Source: DATKMP01 sp035541775
Lineage (GTDB): Bacteria > Bacteroidota > Ignavibacteria > UBA10030
Direction: 5' to 3'
DNA length: 8,375 nt
Assembly (NCBI GenBank): GCA_035541775.1
Contig: DATKMP010000159.1
Coordinates: 1-8,375 of the forward strand
Below the pieces are notes generated by a model. That model had not been told where the DNA came from. It did not search any database and saw only the letters and a list, made by a program, of their open reading frames with translations. Positions 1-6,780 of the stretch are shown here, piece after piece; position 1 is the first letter of the stretch; every line of letters starts with the position of its first letter. The translations under genes and the position numbers were made by a program.

Positions 1-468
1 TCGCGCCCGGAAGAAATTGTGCTCGCCCGTGCACGTCGCGATCAGGCAAAAGCGCAAACCGATGCACTTAAGAAAAAACTAAACGACTGTGTTATTCTTT
101 CGCCGATGAACGCGGTGGTGGTAAAGAAATTTGTCGAAGTCGGCGAACTTGTCGGCAGCGGCACATCGCTGGTTCGGTTAAATGATATATCGACCATGAA
201 TATTACGATTTATGTTTCGGAGTCGGAGTTGCCCAAAGTTACGCTCGGCCAGAAAGCGACGGTTCATATCGACGCATTCCACGATAAAACATTTGAAGGC
301 AAAGTGGTTTTTATTTCACCGGTGGCGGAATTCACGCCAAAAAATATTCAAACGAACGACGAACGCACGAAATTGGTGTTCGGTGTAAAAATTGAAATTG
401 CGAATCCCGACGGTATCTTAAAAGCCGGCGTGCCGGCTGATGTGACATTGCCAATACCTCATTCATGA
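1..468 (+). CDS. HlyD-family periplasmic adaptor (membrane fusion protein), C-terminal part
   Basis: This is the C-terminal 155 residues of a periplasmic adaptor that links an inner-membrane ABC exporter to an outer-membrane channel. The frame is open from base 1, so the start lies upstream. Family members are about 330 residues, so roughly half is missing, including the signal or membrane anchor. Visible parts in order: the end of the second coiled-coil helix (window residues about 1-28, rich in Ala, Lys, Arg, Gln), the second half of the lipoyl-like barrel-sandwich motif (about 31-60, with ILSPMNAVVVKKFVEVGELV), and the beta-barrel domain (about 65-150). The stretch TPKNIQTNDERTKLVFGVKI near 112-131 is typical of YbhG/YhiI-like adaptors (family knowledge). 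The stop lies 12 bases before the first ATPase gene, and the gene begins the visible part of the exporter operon. The role is confident; the transported substrate is unknown. Confidence 0.93.
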   Translation, partial: SRPEEIVLARARRDQAKAQTDALKKKLNDCVILSPMNAVVVKKFVEVGELVGSGTSLVRLNDISTMNITIYVSESELPKVTLGQKATVHIDAFHDKTFEGKVVFISPVAEFTPKNIQTNDERTKLVFGVKIEIANPDGILKAGVPADVTLPIPHS

Positions 469-480
469 ACAGAACTTGAT

Positions 481-1407
481 ATGGCCGATGCAGTAATATT
501 AAAAGATGTCGCCAAAGTGTATGAAGGTACCGGCAAAAAACAGGTAAATGCCGTCAACGGTATTACGTTGAATATCCGGCAGGGAGAAATATTTTGTTTT
601 GTCGGGCCAGATGGTGCAGGCAAGACCACAACGATTCGCATGATCTGCGGTGTGCTGCCGCCGTCGCAGGGCAGTATTCACATGCTCGGCTTCGATGTGC
701 AATCGGAGAAAAAAGAAATCAAAAAACACATCGGCTACCTTTCGCAGCGTTTCAGTTTGTATCAGGATTTGACGATCGATGAGAATATCGACTTCTTTGC
801 TGAAATTCATCGGATCAAACAATTTCATCAGCGGAAAGAAGAATTATTGGAGTTCACACGCCTTACACCGTTTCGAGATCGTCTTTCCGGAAGACTTTCC
901 GGCGGTATGAAACAGAAGCTGGCGCTTGCGTGTACGTTGATTCACACACCGGATATTTTATTGTTAGATGAACCGACAACCGGTGTCGATCCGGTTTCGC
1001 GCCGCGACTTCTGGAAAATTCTTTCCAGTTTGTTGAAAACCGGAATGACGATCATCGTCAGCACGCCGTATTTAGACGAAGCAGAACGGAGCAGCCGTGT
1101 GGCAATGATGAACGATGGTACGATTCTGCAATGCGATACACCGAATGCCATTCGCGATTCGTTCCGTACACAAATTCTGGAATTGGTTTGCAGCGATGTT
1201 CATCGAAGTGCTGCGGTGCTTTCCGTGTTGTGGGGAAAAGAACGGATTCAATTATTCGGAGATCGTTTGCACGTCATGGTCATGGATGCGACGAAAGATG
1301 TTCAGCAAATTTTATCCTGCCTTGCGCAGAGCAACATTCATGTCGATGGGCATCGATTGTTGCCGCCGTCGTTGGAAGATGTTTTTATTGCACGATTAGG
1401 AGTATAA
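481..1407 (+). CDS. ABC exporter ATPase, YbhF N-terminal-half type, with a variant H-loop
   Basis: A 308-residue cytoplasmic nucleotide-binding protein of an ABC-2 exporter. Visible motifs: Walker A GPDGAGKT (42-49), Q-loop Gln89 in YLSQRFSLY, signature LSGGM (139-143), Walker B ILLLDEP with catalytic Glu164, and D-loop GVDP (168-171). The switch region reads STPYLDEAE, so Pro196 replaces the usual His. The Asp in Walker A and the loss of the switch His both match what I recall of the N-terminal half of E. coli YbhF, which points to the same specialised half-site. The C-terminal tail ends in PSLEDVFI, common in drug-type ABC-2 ATPases. It lies 12 bases after the adaptor and just before the TolC gene. 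No strong Shine-Dalgarno site precedes the ATG, so translation may be coupled to the adaptor. It probably pairs with the second ATPase (2747-3718) as an asymmetric dimer; that pairing is inferred. Confidence 0.95.
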   Translation: MADAVILKDVAKVYEGTGKKQVNAVNGITLNIRQGEIFCFVGPDGAGKTTTIRMICGVLPPSQGSIHMLGFDVQSEKKEIKKHIGYLSQRFSLYQDLTIDENIDFFAEIHRIKQFHQRKEELLEFTRLTPFRDRLSGRLSGGMKQKLALACTLIHTPDILLLDEPTTGVDPVSRRDFWKILSSLLKTGMTIIVSTPYLDEAERSSRVAMMNDGTILQCDTPNAIRDSFRTQILELVCSDVHRSAAVLSVLWGKERIQLFGDRLHVMVMDATKDVQQILSCLAQSNIHVDGHRLLPPSLEDVFIARLGV

Positions 1408-1412
1408 GAGTG
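1398..1412 (+). promoter_or_regulatory. Ribosome binding site for the TolC gene; start ambiguous (GTG 1410 or ATG 1416)
   Basis: AGGAG at 1398-1402 lies inside the last codons of the preceding ATPase gene. Its spacing is ideal (7 bases) for the GTG at 1410 and long (13 bases) for the ATG at 1416. Both give an acceptable signal peptide, the longer one adding only Val/Met-Phe. A weaker purine run (AAGAG, 1406-1410) would suit the ATG. Confidence 0.45.
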
Positions 1413-1415
1413 TTT

Positions 1416-2750
1416 ATGAAAAAAGTTTTATGGCTTATGGGAATTTTTAGTGTTCAACTTGCATTTGCACAACAGGAACCACAATCGTTGACGCTTGCCG
1501 ATTGCATTGCCCGCGCACTCAGATCGAATCCTTCCATACAAATCAGTAAAGCAAAAGTAGAAGGCGCCGATGCACGAACATTGGAAACGAATGCAGCATT
1601 ATTGCCGCAACTGAAGTTGTCTGGCGGTGCAATGGAATTGAGTTCAGTCGATGCCTATACATTGACGTTACCGCCGCCGGTCAATATTTCCAAAACAATA
1701 TTTCCGGACATCACGGAAAATTATTCGCTGAAATTGTCCTTGCAGCAGCCGTTGTTCACGGGATTCAAATTAAGCAAGAGCCAAGAAATGGCGTCGCTCA
1801 ATGCACAGGCAACAGAGGAAGATTTAACAAAAGAACAATCCGATATGATGATCAATGTCACAGTTGCGTATTGGAAGTTGTATGATGCGCTGGAAACAAA
1901 GAAAGTGATCGAGCAAACGCTGGCGCAGGTGAATGAACATGTTAAAGATGTGCAAAGTATGTTGCGTCAGGGAATGGCGACGGATGCCGATGTGATGAAA
2001 GTACAGGTACAGCTTTCCGATGTACGCGTGAAGGATGTGCAGGCGCGGAATGCGATTCATCTTGCAACAATGTCGTTAAATTCTCTCATCGGAAATCCGC
2101 TTTCAATAGAAATCATTCTTACCGACACGCCGCAACAGTCGTCGGAGCCAAATTCTCTTTTGCAATCGGATGTTGCGGCATTATCGTTGCAAGCAGCGCA
2201 GCATCGTCCGGAATTAAAATCGATGCAGCTCCGTCACGAAATGAATGAAGCCGGTGTCGTTGCGGCAAAAGGCGGATGGTATCCGCAAGTTTTTCTCGGT
2301 GCGGATTATAATTACGCGCGTCCGAATTCCCGCATTCTTCCGCCGGAAGATATGTGGAATGGCACGTGGGATGTCGGCATCACATTTCAATGGACGGTGT
2401 GGGATTGGTTGACGACGGAACATCAAACCGCACAGGCGAAAGCGTCTGTCCGTCAATCGGAAGCAGGATTGAAGCAACTGCACGATGCAGTCGATCTGGA
2501 AGTGGCGCAGCAATTTTATAATGCACAAACGGCGGCGGAAGAAGTCACTGTTGCGCAAGCAGGTGCGGCGCAGGCAAAAGAATCGTACCGTATGACGCAT
2601 GAAAAATATAAAACCGGTATGGCAAGCAATTCGGATTTACTCGATGCAGAAACAGCGTTGATGCAGGCAAATCTAACATTGATGCAGGCAACAACGGATT
2701 ATGCGATTGCTGTTGCGCAACTGAAACGTGCCGTTGGAGTGTTGCAATGA
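1416..2750 (+). CDS. TolC-family outer-membrane efflux protein
   Basis: A 444-residue outer-membrane channel subunit, expected to form a trimeric beta-barrel with a periplasmic alpha-helical tunnel that docks with the adaptor. It starts with a signal peptide (MKKVLWLMGIFSVQLAFA, cleavage likely after AFA at residue 18). The mature protein shows the two-repeat TolC layout: LTLADCIARALRSNPSIQIS at the N-terminus, long Ala/Gln-rich helices, a second half with RPELKSMQLRHEMNEAGVVA, and a final helix pair with YKTGMASNSDLLDAETALMQ. Length is normal for the family. The frame is open further upstream to 1131, but that stretch lies inside the ATPase gene and would hide the signal peptide. AGGAG at 1398-1402 is 13 bases from this ATG and 7 bases from an in-frame GTG at 1410, so a two-residue longer start is possible. 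The stop overlaps the next ATG by four bases. Confidence 0.94.
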   Translation: MKKVLWLMGIFSVQLAFAQQEPQSLTLADCIARALRSNPSIQISKAKVEGADARTLETNAALLPQLKLSGGAMELSSVDAYTLTLPPPVNISKTIFPDITENYSLKLSLQQPLFTGFKLSKSQEMASLNAQATEEDLTKEQSDMMINVTVAYWKLYDALETKKVIEQTLAQVNEHVKDVQSMLRQGMATDADVMKVQVQLSDVRVKDVQARNAIHLATMSLNSLIGNPLSIEIILTDTPQQSSEPNSLLQSDVAALSLQAAQHRPELKSMQLRHEMNEAGVVAAKGGWYPQVFLGADYNYARPNSRILPPEDMWNGTWDVGITFQWTVWDWLTTEHQTAQAKASVRQSEAGLKQLHDAVDLEVAQQFYNAQTAAEEVTVAQAGAAQAKESYRMTHEKYKTGMASNSDLLDAETALMQANLTLMQATTDYAIAVAQLKRAVGVLQ

Positions 2751-3718
2751 CGACTGTTTCTGCAAATGATTACGCAGTAACGGTAGAAAATCTTTCGAAA
2801 AAATTCGGATCGTTTGTTGCCGTCGATCATATTTCGTTGAACGTGCGTCGCGGCGAAGTGTTCGGATTCCTTGGACCGAATGGCGCAGGCAAATCGACGA
2901 CCATACGAATGTTGTGCGGATTGTTGTCGCCGACATCGGGAACGGCAACGGTTGCGGGTTTCGATATTGCAAAAAACCCCGACGCGGTGAAAGAACATAT
3001 CGGCTATATGTCGCAGCGATTTTCGCTGTATGAAGATTTGACGGTTGAGCAGAATATTAATTTTTACGGCGGCATTTACGGCTTGGATGAAACACGCTTG
3101 CATGAACGCAAACAGTGGGCGCTGGAGATGGCCGGCTTGCGCGGCAAAGAAACTGTTCTCACGCAATCGCTTTCCGGCGGATGGAAACAACGGCTCGCGC
3201 TCGGCTGTTCGATTTTGCATCAGCCGCCGATTGTATTTTTGGATGAACCGACCGGCGGCGTCGATCCGGTCTCGCGCAGAAATTTTTGGGAGTTAATTTA
3301 TGAACTCTCAAATCAAGGAACGACGGTGTTCGTTACCACGCACTATATGGACGAAGCGGAACATTGCAACACCATCGGATTTATTTACAGCGGCAAACTC
3401 GTCGCCATCGGTTCGCCGACAGAATTGAAACACAATCTGGATCAGTATCAAGTGTATGAAGTGCATTGCAGCGATCCGGTGGAAGCGATGGAACTATTGC
3501 AGCAGCAGTCGTGGACAAGGGAAACATCCATCTTCGGTTCGGCGTTCCATATCAGCACTATAAATTTTCCGGATGTGGAAACAAAAATATCACAGATGCT
3601 CGCAGCAAAAAATATTTCTGTTACGCAGATTGAAAAAATTATTCCGTCGTTGGAAGATGTGTTTATTCATCTTATTGCCGCAGAAGATGCGCGCAGGCAG
3701 CAAGCAAGCGCAGCATAG
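2747..3718 (+). CDS. ABC exporter ATPase, YbhF C-terminal-half type, all catalytic motifs intact
   Basis: A 323-residue ABC-2 exporter ATPase. Motifs: Walker A GPNGAGKS (43-50), Q-loop Gln90 in YMSQRFSLY, signature LSGGW (142-146), Walker B IVFLDEP with Glu167, D-loop GVDP, and switch His199 in TTHYMDEAE. The C-terminal domain ends in PSLEDVFI, as in the first ATPase, so the two are paralogues. The intact His and the GPNGAGKS form match the C-terminal half of E. coli YbhF as I recall it. The ATG overlaps the TolC stop (ATGA, 2747-2750), and GGAG at 2736-2739 gives a 7-base spacing, so the start is well supported. It likely supplies the fully competent ATP site of a heterodimer with the first ATPase and drives the two permeases that follow. 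Homodimer formation cannot be ruled out. Confidence 0.96.
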   Translation: MTTVSANDYAVTVENLSKKFGSFVAVDHISLNVRRGEVFGFLGPNGAGKSTTIRMLCGLLSPTSGTATVAGFDIAKNPDAVKEHIGYMSQRFSLYEDLTVEQNINFYGGIYGLDETRLHERKQWALEMAGLRGKETVLTQSLSGGWKQRLALGCSILHQPPIVFLDEPTGGVDPVSRRNFWELIYELSNQGTTVFVTTHYMDEAEHCNTIGFIYSGKLVAIGSPTELKHNLDQYQVYEVHCSDPVEAMELLQQQSWTRETSIFGSAFHISTINFPDVETKISQMLAAKNISVTQIEKIIPSLEDVFIHLIAAEDARRQQASAA

Positions 3719-3727
3719 GAACAAACG

Positions 3728-4858
3728 ATGTCTCTTAATATTTTTCCCATTGTGCATAAAGAGTTTCGCCAGATTCGACGCGACAAACGGACACTGGCTG
3801 TGCTTTTATTTATTCCCGCGCTCATGTTGTTTTTGTTTGGCTATGCATTGAACTTCGATATTAAACATACGGCAACAGCAGTGTACGATGAAGACAACAG
3901 TGCCGTAAGCAGAGATTTTATTCAACAATTTTTTCGAAATGAATATTTCGATTACACGTATTGTTTAAACAGCAAATCGGAAATCAACAATTTAGTCGAT
4001 GGCGGCAGTGTAAAAATGGTGTTGGTGATTCCCAAAAAATTTTCCGATCATCTCGCGCATGGCGAAAATACACCGGTGCAAATTATTATCGATGGATCGA
4101 ATTCCAACACTGGTTCCGTGTTGGTGGGATATGTGAACATGATTATTCAGCAGTATTCTATGAATGTGCTTGCGGAAACATTTGCACGGCAGGGCGGAAA
4201 AATGATTGCCGCGCCTATCGATTACGAGCCGCGCGTGTGGTACAATCCCGAATTGAAAAGTGCGAAATTTCTTGTGCCCGGACTTATTGCATTTATTTTG
4301 ATGGTGACGGCAGTCATTTCGACAGCGCTGGCGGTTGTGCGGGAACGAGAATTAGGAACTATGGAACAAATTATGGTCTCGCCGGTGAAACCGGTTGAAT
4401 TGATTCTCGGCAAGACCATTCCATACACCGTCATTTCGTTGATTGCGACGGTGATGATTTTAATTCTCGGTGCAATCTTGTTCGATGTGACGATTAAAGG
4501 CAGCGTTCTGCTGCTCGCCTTGGTGACGATAATTTTTTTAATCGGTGCGCTTGGAATGGGATTGTTCATTTCCACGATTGCAGAAACGCAGCAGGTTGCT
4601 TTTATGATCGCTGTGCTGGCAACGATGCTGCCGACATTTATTCTCTCCGGTTTTGTGTTTCCCATCCGCAACATGCCGTGGATCATTCAGGTGATAACGT
4701 ATATCATTCCCGCGCGATATTTTTTAGTTGCCTTGCGCGCAATTGTGTTGAAAGGAGTCGGCATCAGTGCATTTTGGGAACAGCTATTGTATATGGTTGC
4801 CTTTGCGGCGTTGATGCTGACGGTAAGTTCGATTCGATTGAAAAAAATACTTTCGTAA
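3728..4858 (+). CDS. ABC-2 type permease, first of the pair (YbhS/YbhR-like)
   Basis: A 376-residue inner-membrane transport subunit. Predicted membrane segments by reading: about 22-42, 181-203, 230-252, 258-282, 289-311 and 351-368. A large periplasmic domain (about 43-180) lies between the first two, the layout of ABC-2 permeases of the drug-export type. Family marks include the cytoplasmic start KEFRQIRRDKRTLAVLLFIP, RVWYNPELKSAKFLVPG before TM2, RERELGTMEQIMVSPVKP after TM2 (coupling-helix region contacting the ATPase), and LSGFVFPIRNMP near TM5. AGGA at 3717-3720 with 7-base spacing supports the ATG; the gap from the ATPase stop is 9 bases. It probably forms a heterodimer with the next gene product. 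The sequence does not reveal the substrate. I cannot separate YbhS from YbhR orthology by eye. Confidence 0.95.
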   Translation: MSLNIFPIVHKEFRQIRRDKRTLAVLLFIPALMLFLFGYALNFDIKHTATAVYDEDNSAVSRDFIQQFFRNEYFDYTYCLNSKSEINNLVDGGSVKMVLVIPKKFSDHLAHGENTPVQIIIDGSNSNTGSVLVGYVNMIIQQYSMNVLAETFARQGGKMIAAPIDYEPRVWYNPELKSAKFLVPGLIAFILMVTAVISTALAVVRERELGTMEQIMVSPVKPVELILGKTIPYTVISLIATVMILILGAILFDVTIKGSVLLLALVTIIFLIGALGMGLFISTIAETQQVAFMIAVLATMLPTFILSGFVFPIRNMPWIIQVITYIIPARYFLVALRAIVLKGVGISAFWEQLLYMVAFAALMLTVSSIRLKKILS

Positions 4859-4862
4859 TTCT

Positions 4863-5990
4863 ATGAAAACCATTCTCCATATTATTCGAAAAGAATTTAT
4901 ACAACTCCGGCAGGATAAAAAAATGTTCGGCATTAGTTTTATTGCGCCGATTTTGCAATTGATTGTCCTTGGTTATGCTGCGTCCTTGGATGTTTCCAAT
5001 ATGCCGATGGTTGTGTGCGACATGGATCATTCTGCGGCAAGCCGTGATTTGGTCGATCACTTTACATCGACCGGATATTTTTCGATCAAAGGATATGTCG
5101 AACGTCATACGGAAATTGATTCATGGTTGGATGACGGGCATGCGTCTATAGCGATTGTCATTCCGAAAAATTTTGAACGCAATTTAAACAACGGCAAGCA
5201 AGCGCCGCTTCAGGTGATTGCCGATGGCACAGAAACAAGTTCTGCCAGTATCGGCTTCTCGTATGCATCGATGATCGTGATGCAGTATTCGCAAAATATT
5301 TTAATGGAATCGTTGCTAAAGCACGGACAGCAAATTATTGCAGCGCAGGTGTCGCCCGAAGTGCGCGTGTGGTACAATCCCGACTTGAAGAGCCGCAACT
5401 TTATGGTGCCCGGTGTGCTCGGATTATTATTGATGGTGATGACGATGATTCTTACGTCGTTAGCCATTGTAAAAGAAAAAGAACTTGGTACACTGGAACA
5501 ACTTGTGGTTACACCGATCCGGCCCTATCAACTCATCATCGGAAAGCTGGCGCCATTTTTCGTCATCGGCATTGTCGATGTGCTGCTCGTTGTCGCTGCT
5601 GCTGCTGTCGTATTTAGTTTGCCGGTGAAAGGCGGCGTACTCCTGTTGATTGGATTGAGTATTTTGTTTTTGATGACAACGCTTGGGCTGGGCTTGTTCA
5701 TCTCGACCATCTCGCACACACAGCAGCAAGCGATGATGACGGCAATTTTCTTTTTCATGTTTCCGATGATGTTTTTTTCCGGGTTTGTATTCCCGATTGA
5801 AAACATGCCGGTGCTTATCCAGTACGTTTCGGTACTTGTTCCGCTCCGGTATTATTTTGTCATCGTGCGCGGATTATTTTTAAAAGGCGTCGGGATGGCG
5901 ATGCTGTGGCCGCAGGCAGTTGCGTTGTTGGTCTTTGGTCTTGTAATTCTCAGTCTTAGTGTTGCCCGATTCCAAAAGCGCATCGGATAA
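4863..5990 (+). CDS. ABC-2 type permease, second of the pair (YbhS/YbhR-like)
   Basis: A 375-residue paralogue of the preceding permease with the same plan: TM1 about 21-41, periplasmic domain about 42-178, then TMs at about 179-203, 228-251, 257-281, 286-309 and 349-368. Shared motifs sit at matching places: RKEFIQLRQDKKMFGISFIA, RVWYNPDLKSRNFMVPG, KEKELGTLEQLVVTPIRP, ISTISHTQQQAMM, FSGFVFPIENMP, and YYFVIVRGLFLKGVG. The start ATG is four bases after the previous stop, with no clear Shine-Dalgarno site, so reinitiation or coupling is likely. It is the last gene of the exporter operon and is followed directly by a stem-loop. Together the two permeases would form the membrane pore energised by the two ATPases. 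Confidence 0.95.
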   Translation: MKTILHIIRKEFIQLRQDKKMFGISFIAPILQLIVLGYAASLDVSNMPMVVCDMDHSAASRDLVDHFTSTGYFSIKGYVERHTEIDSWLDDGHASIAIVIPKNFERNLNNGKQAPLQVIADGTETSSASIGFSYASMIVMQYSQNILMESLLKHGQQIIAAQVSPEVRVWYNPDLKSRNFMVPGVLGLLLMVMTMILTSLAIVKEKELGTLEQLVVTPIRPYQLIIGKLAPFFVIGIVDVLLVVAAAAVVFSLPVKGGVLLLIGLSILFLMTTLGLGLFISTISHTQQQAMMTAIFFFMFPMMFFSGFVFPIENMPVLIQYVSVLVPLRYYFVIVRGLFLKGVGMAMLWPQAVALLVFGLVILSLSVARFQKRIG

Positions 5991-6020
5991 TTTCCATACC
6001 GCTCGTGCGGTTTATGGAAA
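5991..6020 (+). terminator. Stem-loop directly after the exporter operon
   Basis: TTTCCATACCGC (5991-6002) pairs with GCGG (6007-6010) plus TATGGAAA (6013-6020) around a TCGT loop, with a two-base TT bulge. That is 12 base pairs starting at the base after the permease stop codon. No T-run follows on either strand, so it is not a standard intrinsic terminator. It could be a weak terminator, a 3'-end stabiliser, or a processing site before the receiver gene. Confidence 0.5.
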
Positions 6021-6041
6021 AAGAATTCCACGATGTTCATC

Positions 6042-6070
6042 TTGTAAAATCGATTCTTCCTTAATATCTT
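6042..6070 (+). promoter_or_regulatory. Possible promoter for the receiver gene
   Basis: TTGTAA (6042-6047) and TATCTT (6065-6070) are separated by 17 bases, an acceptable sigma-70-like arrangement. If real, transcription would begin almost at the ATG (6080), giving a leaderless or near-leaderless message, which fits the lack of any Shine-Dalgarno site there. This is pattern reading only; FCB-group promoters often differ from this consensus. Confidence 0.25.
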
Positions 6071-6079
6071 ACAAACACG

Positions 6080-6469
6080 ATGGCAGAATTGGATCTAAAA
6101 ATATTACTTGTCGATGATTTAGATGCAATGCGTTCGCTTGTGCGATTATTTCTTCGCCGTCATTCATCCGTAGAAGTAGTTGCAGAAGCAGCGAACGGCG
6201 AGCAGGCGATAGAATTATGTAGACAGCATCGACCCGATGTGGTCTTATGCGATATCAGTTTGCCCGGCAGCAGCGGTGTGGATGTGGGAAAGCATCTCAA
6301 ACAAATATATCCCTCCATGCGTGTGTATTTGTATTCTGCATTTGAAATGAGCGAATACCGGGAACTTCAACATAATTCTCCTGTGGATGGGTTTATCCAA
6401 AAGTCAGCGCTCAAGAACGAACTTGCCGCGATGATCGAACGCGAGCTCGAACGAAAAAAAATCAGCTAA
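6080..6469 (+). CDS. Stand-alone response-regulator receiver domain protein
   Basis: A 129-residue single-domain response regulator that would be phosphorylated by a histidine kinase in the cytoplasm. It has the full receiver set: acidic pair Asp12/Asp13 (LLVDD), phosphoacceptor Asp58 in VVLCDISLPG, switch Ser86 in LYSAF, and conserved Lys108 in GFIQKSA. The pattern resembles NarL/FixJ-type receivers (family knowledge), but the chain ends about 20 residues after Lys108, with a charged tail and no DNA-binding or enzymatic output domain. It must therefore act through a partner, as CheY or Spo0F do, or be the remnant of a longer regulator. It lies on the same strand as the exporter operon, 89 bases after it and past a stem-loop, so a functional link is possible but unproven. 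No Shine-Dalgarno site is visible. Its last bases overlap a minus-strand frame resembling a kinase C-terminus. Confidence 0.92.
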   Translation: MAELDLKILLVDDLDAMRSLVRLFLRRHSSVEVVAEAANGEQAIELCRQHRPDVVLCDISLPGSSGVDVGKHLKQIYPSMRVYLYSAFEMSEYRELQHNSPVDGFIQKSALKNELAAMIERELERKKIS

Positions 6470-6563
6470 AATTTATTTTCGGATAAACGGGCAATGGTAT
6501 CATTGTCGTCACTTCGGTTTCGGAACGGGAAAGGGATTGTGCATGACCGCCGAAATCGATCAT
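6462..6563 (-). pseudogene. Possible remnant of a histidine kinase C-terminus
   Basis: A 33-codon minus-strand frame begins with MIDFGGHAQSLSRSE and continues TEVTTMIPLP before its stop. The pattern of a Gly-Gly, a short strand, then GTxVxxxIPLP-like residues resembles the end of a kinase HATPase domain. An in-frame TAG sits immediately upstream and no kinase G-boxes are seen further upstream in any minus frame to 6780. If it is real, it is a truncated fragment, convergent with and overlapping the receiver gene by 8 bases. The match is short and made by eye, so chance similarity is quite possible. Confidence 0.22.
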
Positions 6564-6620
6564 CTAAATAACGCTTGCATCAATCGGTCGTGTGATCGGC
6601 GTCAAATCTGAGCACTTAAA

Positions 6621-6638
6621 CCTTTTTAGCTCAAAAGG
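6621..6638. repeat. Short inverted repeat (CCTTTT / AAAAGG)
   Basis: CCTTTT (6621-6626) and AAAAGG (6633-6638) flank TAGCTC, forming a small dyad about 140 bases upstream of the secreted protein gene. It could be a regulator binding site or a weak hairpin. It is short enough to arise by chance. Confidence 0.25.
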
Positions 6639-6733
6639 AATCCAATACGTGATGGCAAAGGTTGATATTCGTCACAGAGGAAGTTCTGTTCTTCTGCTAC
6701 CTTTCGCCCAAGAAAAAAAGTTGTTGATTGAAT

Positions 6734-6761
6734 GTGACAAGAAGCAATACTCATCTATAAA
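6734..6761 (+). promoter_or_regulatory. Possible promoter for the secreted repeat protein gene
   Basis: GTGACA (6734-6739) and TATAAA (6756-6761) are separated by 16 bases, resembling a sigma-70-type promoter. Transcription would start about 13 bases before the ATG, just ahead of the ribosome binding site, giving a very short leader. The -10 element is good, the -35 moderate. Confidence 0.35.
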
Positions 6762-6768
6762 GACAAAA

Positions 6769-6773
6769 AGGAG
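6769..6773 (+). promoter_or_regulatory. Ribosome binding site of the secreted repeat protein gene
   Basis: AGGAG lies 7 bases before the ATG at 6781. It is one of the clearest Shine-Dalgarno sites in the window and decides the start in favour of 6781 over in-frame upstream ATG (6652) or GTG (6649) codons. Confidence 0.75.
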
Positions 6774-6780
6774 TACATCG

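Larger units (their letters stand above)
6470..6780. other. Intergenic stretch of about 310 bases without a confident gene
   Basis: No convincing gene is seen on either strand. The left third holds the possible kinase fragment on the minus strand. The middle holds the small dyad at 6621-6638. The right end holds a promoter-like pair and the ribosome binding site of the secreted protein gene. The + frame of that gene is open back to about 6567, but it lacks a ribosome binding site before the upstream ATG at 6652 and would bury the signal peptide. No tRNA, CRISPR or insertion-sequence end was recognised. Confidence 0.6.

Noticed and set aside
1131..1415. Upstream in-frame extension of the TolC gene starting at 1131
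   Set aside because: It lies within the ATPase gene, its translation has no family features, and it would put 95 residues before a clear signal peptide.
2699..3220. Minus-strand open frame of 173 codons across the second ATPase gene
   Set aside because: It overlaps the Walker A to signature region of a certain gene, and its translation shows no recognisable motifs.
4222..4686. Long minus-strand open frame within the first permease gene
   Set aside because: It is the complement of a well-supported membrane protein gene, with a low-complexity translation and no domain features.
5593..5611. Short GCT-like trinucleotide run in the second permease gene
   Set aside because: It encodes an Ala-rich piece of a membrane helix and is too short to be called a meaningful repeat.
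6567..6780. In-frame upstream extension of the secreted protein, with ATG at 6652 or GTG at 6649
   Set aside because: There is no ribosome binding site there, the translation is unrecognised, and the strong AGGAG plus signal peptide place the start at 6781.
6470..6780. Possible riboswitch or small RNA in the intergenic stretch
   Set aside because: No known riboswitch core, strong multi-stem structure or T-run terminator could be recognised by eye.
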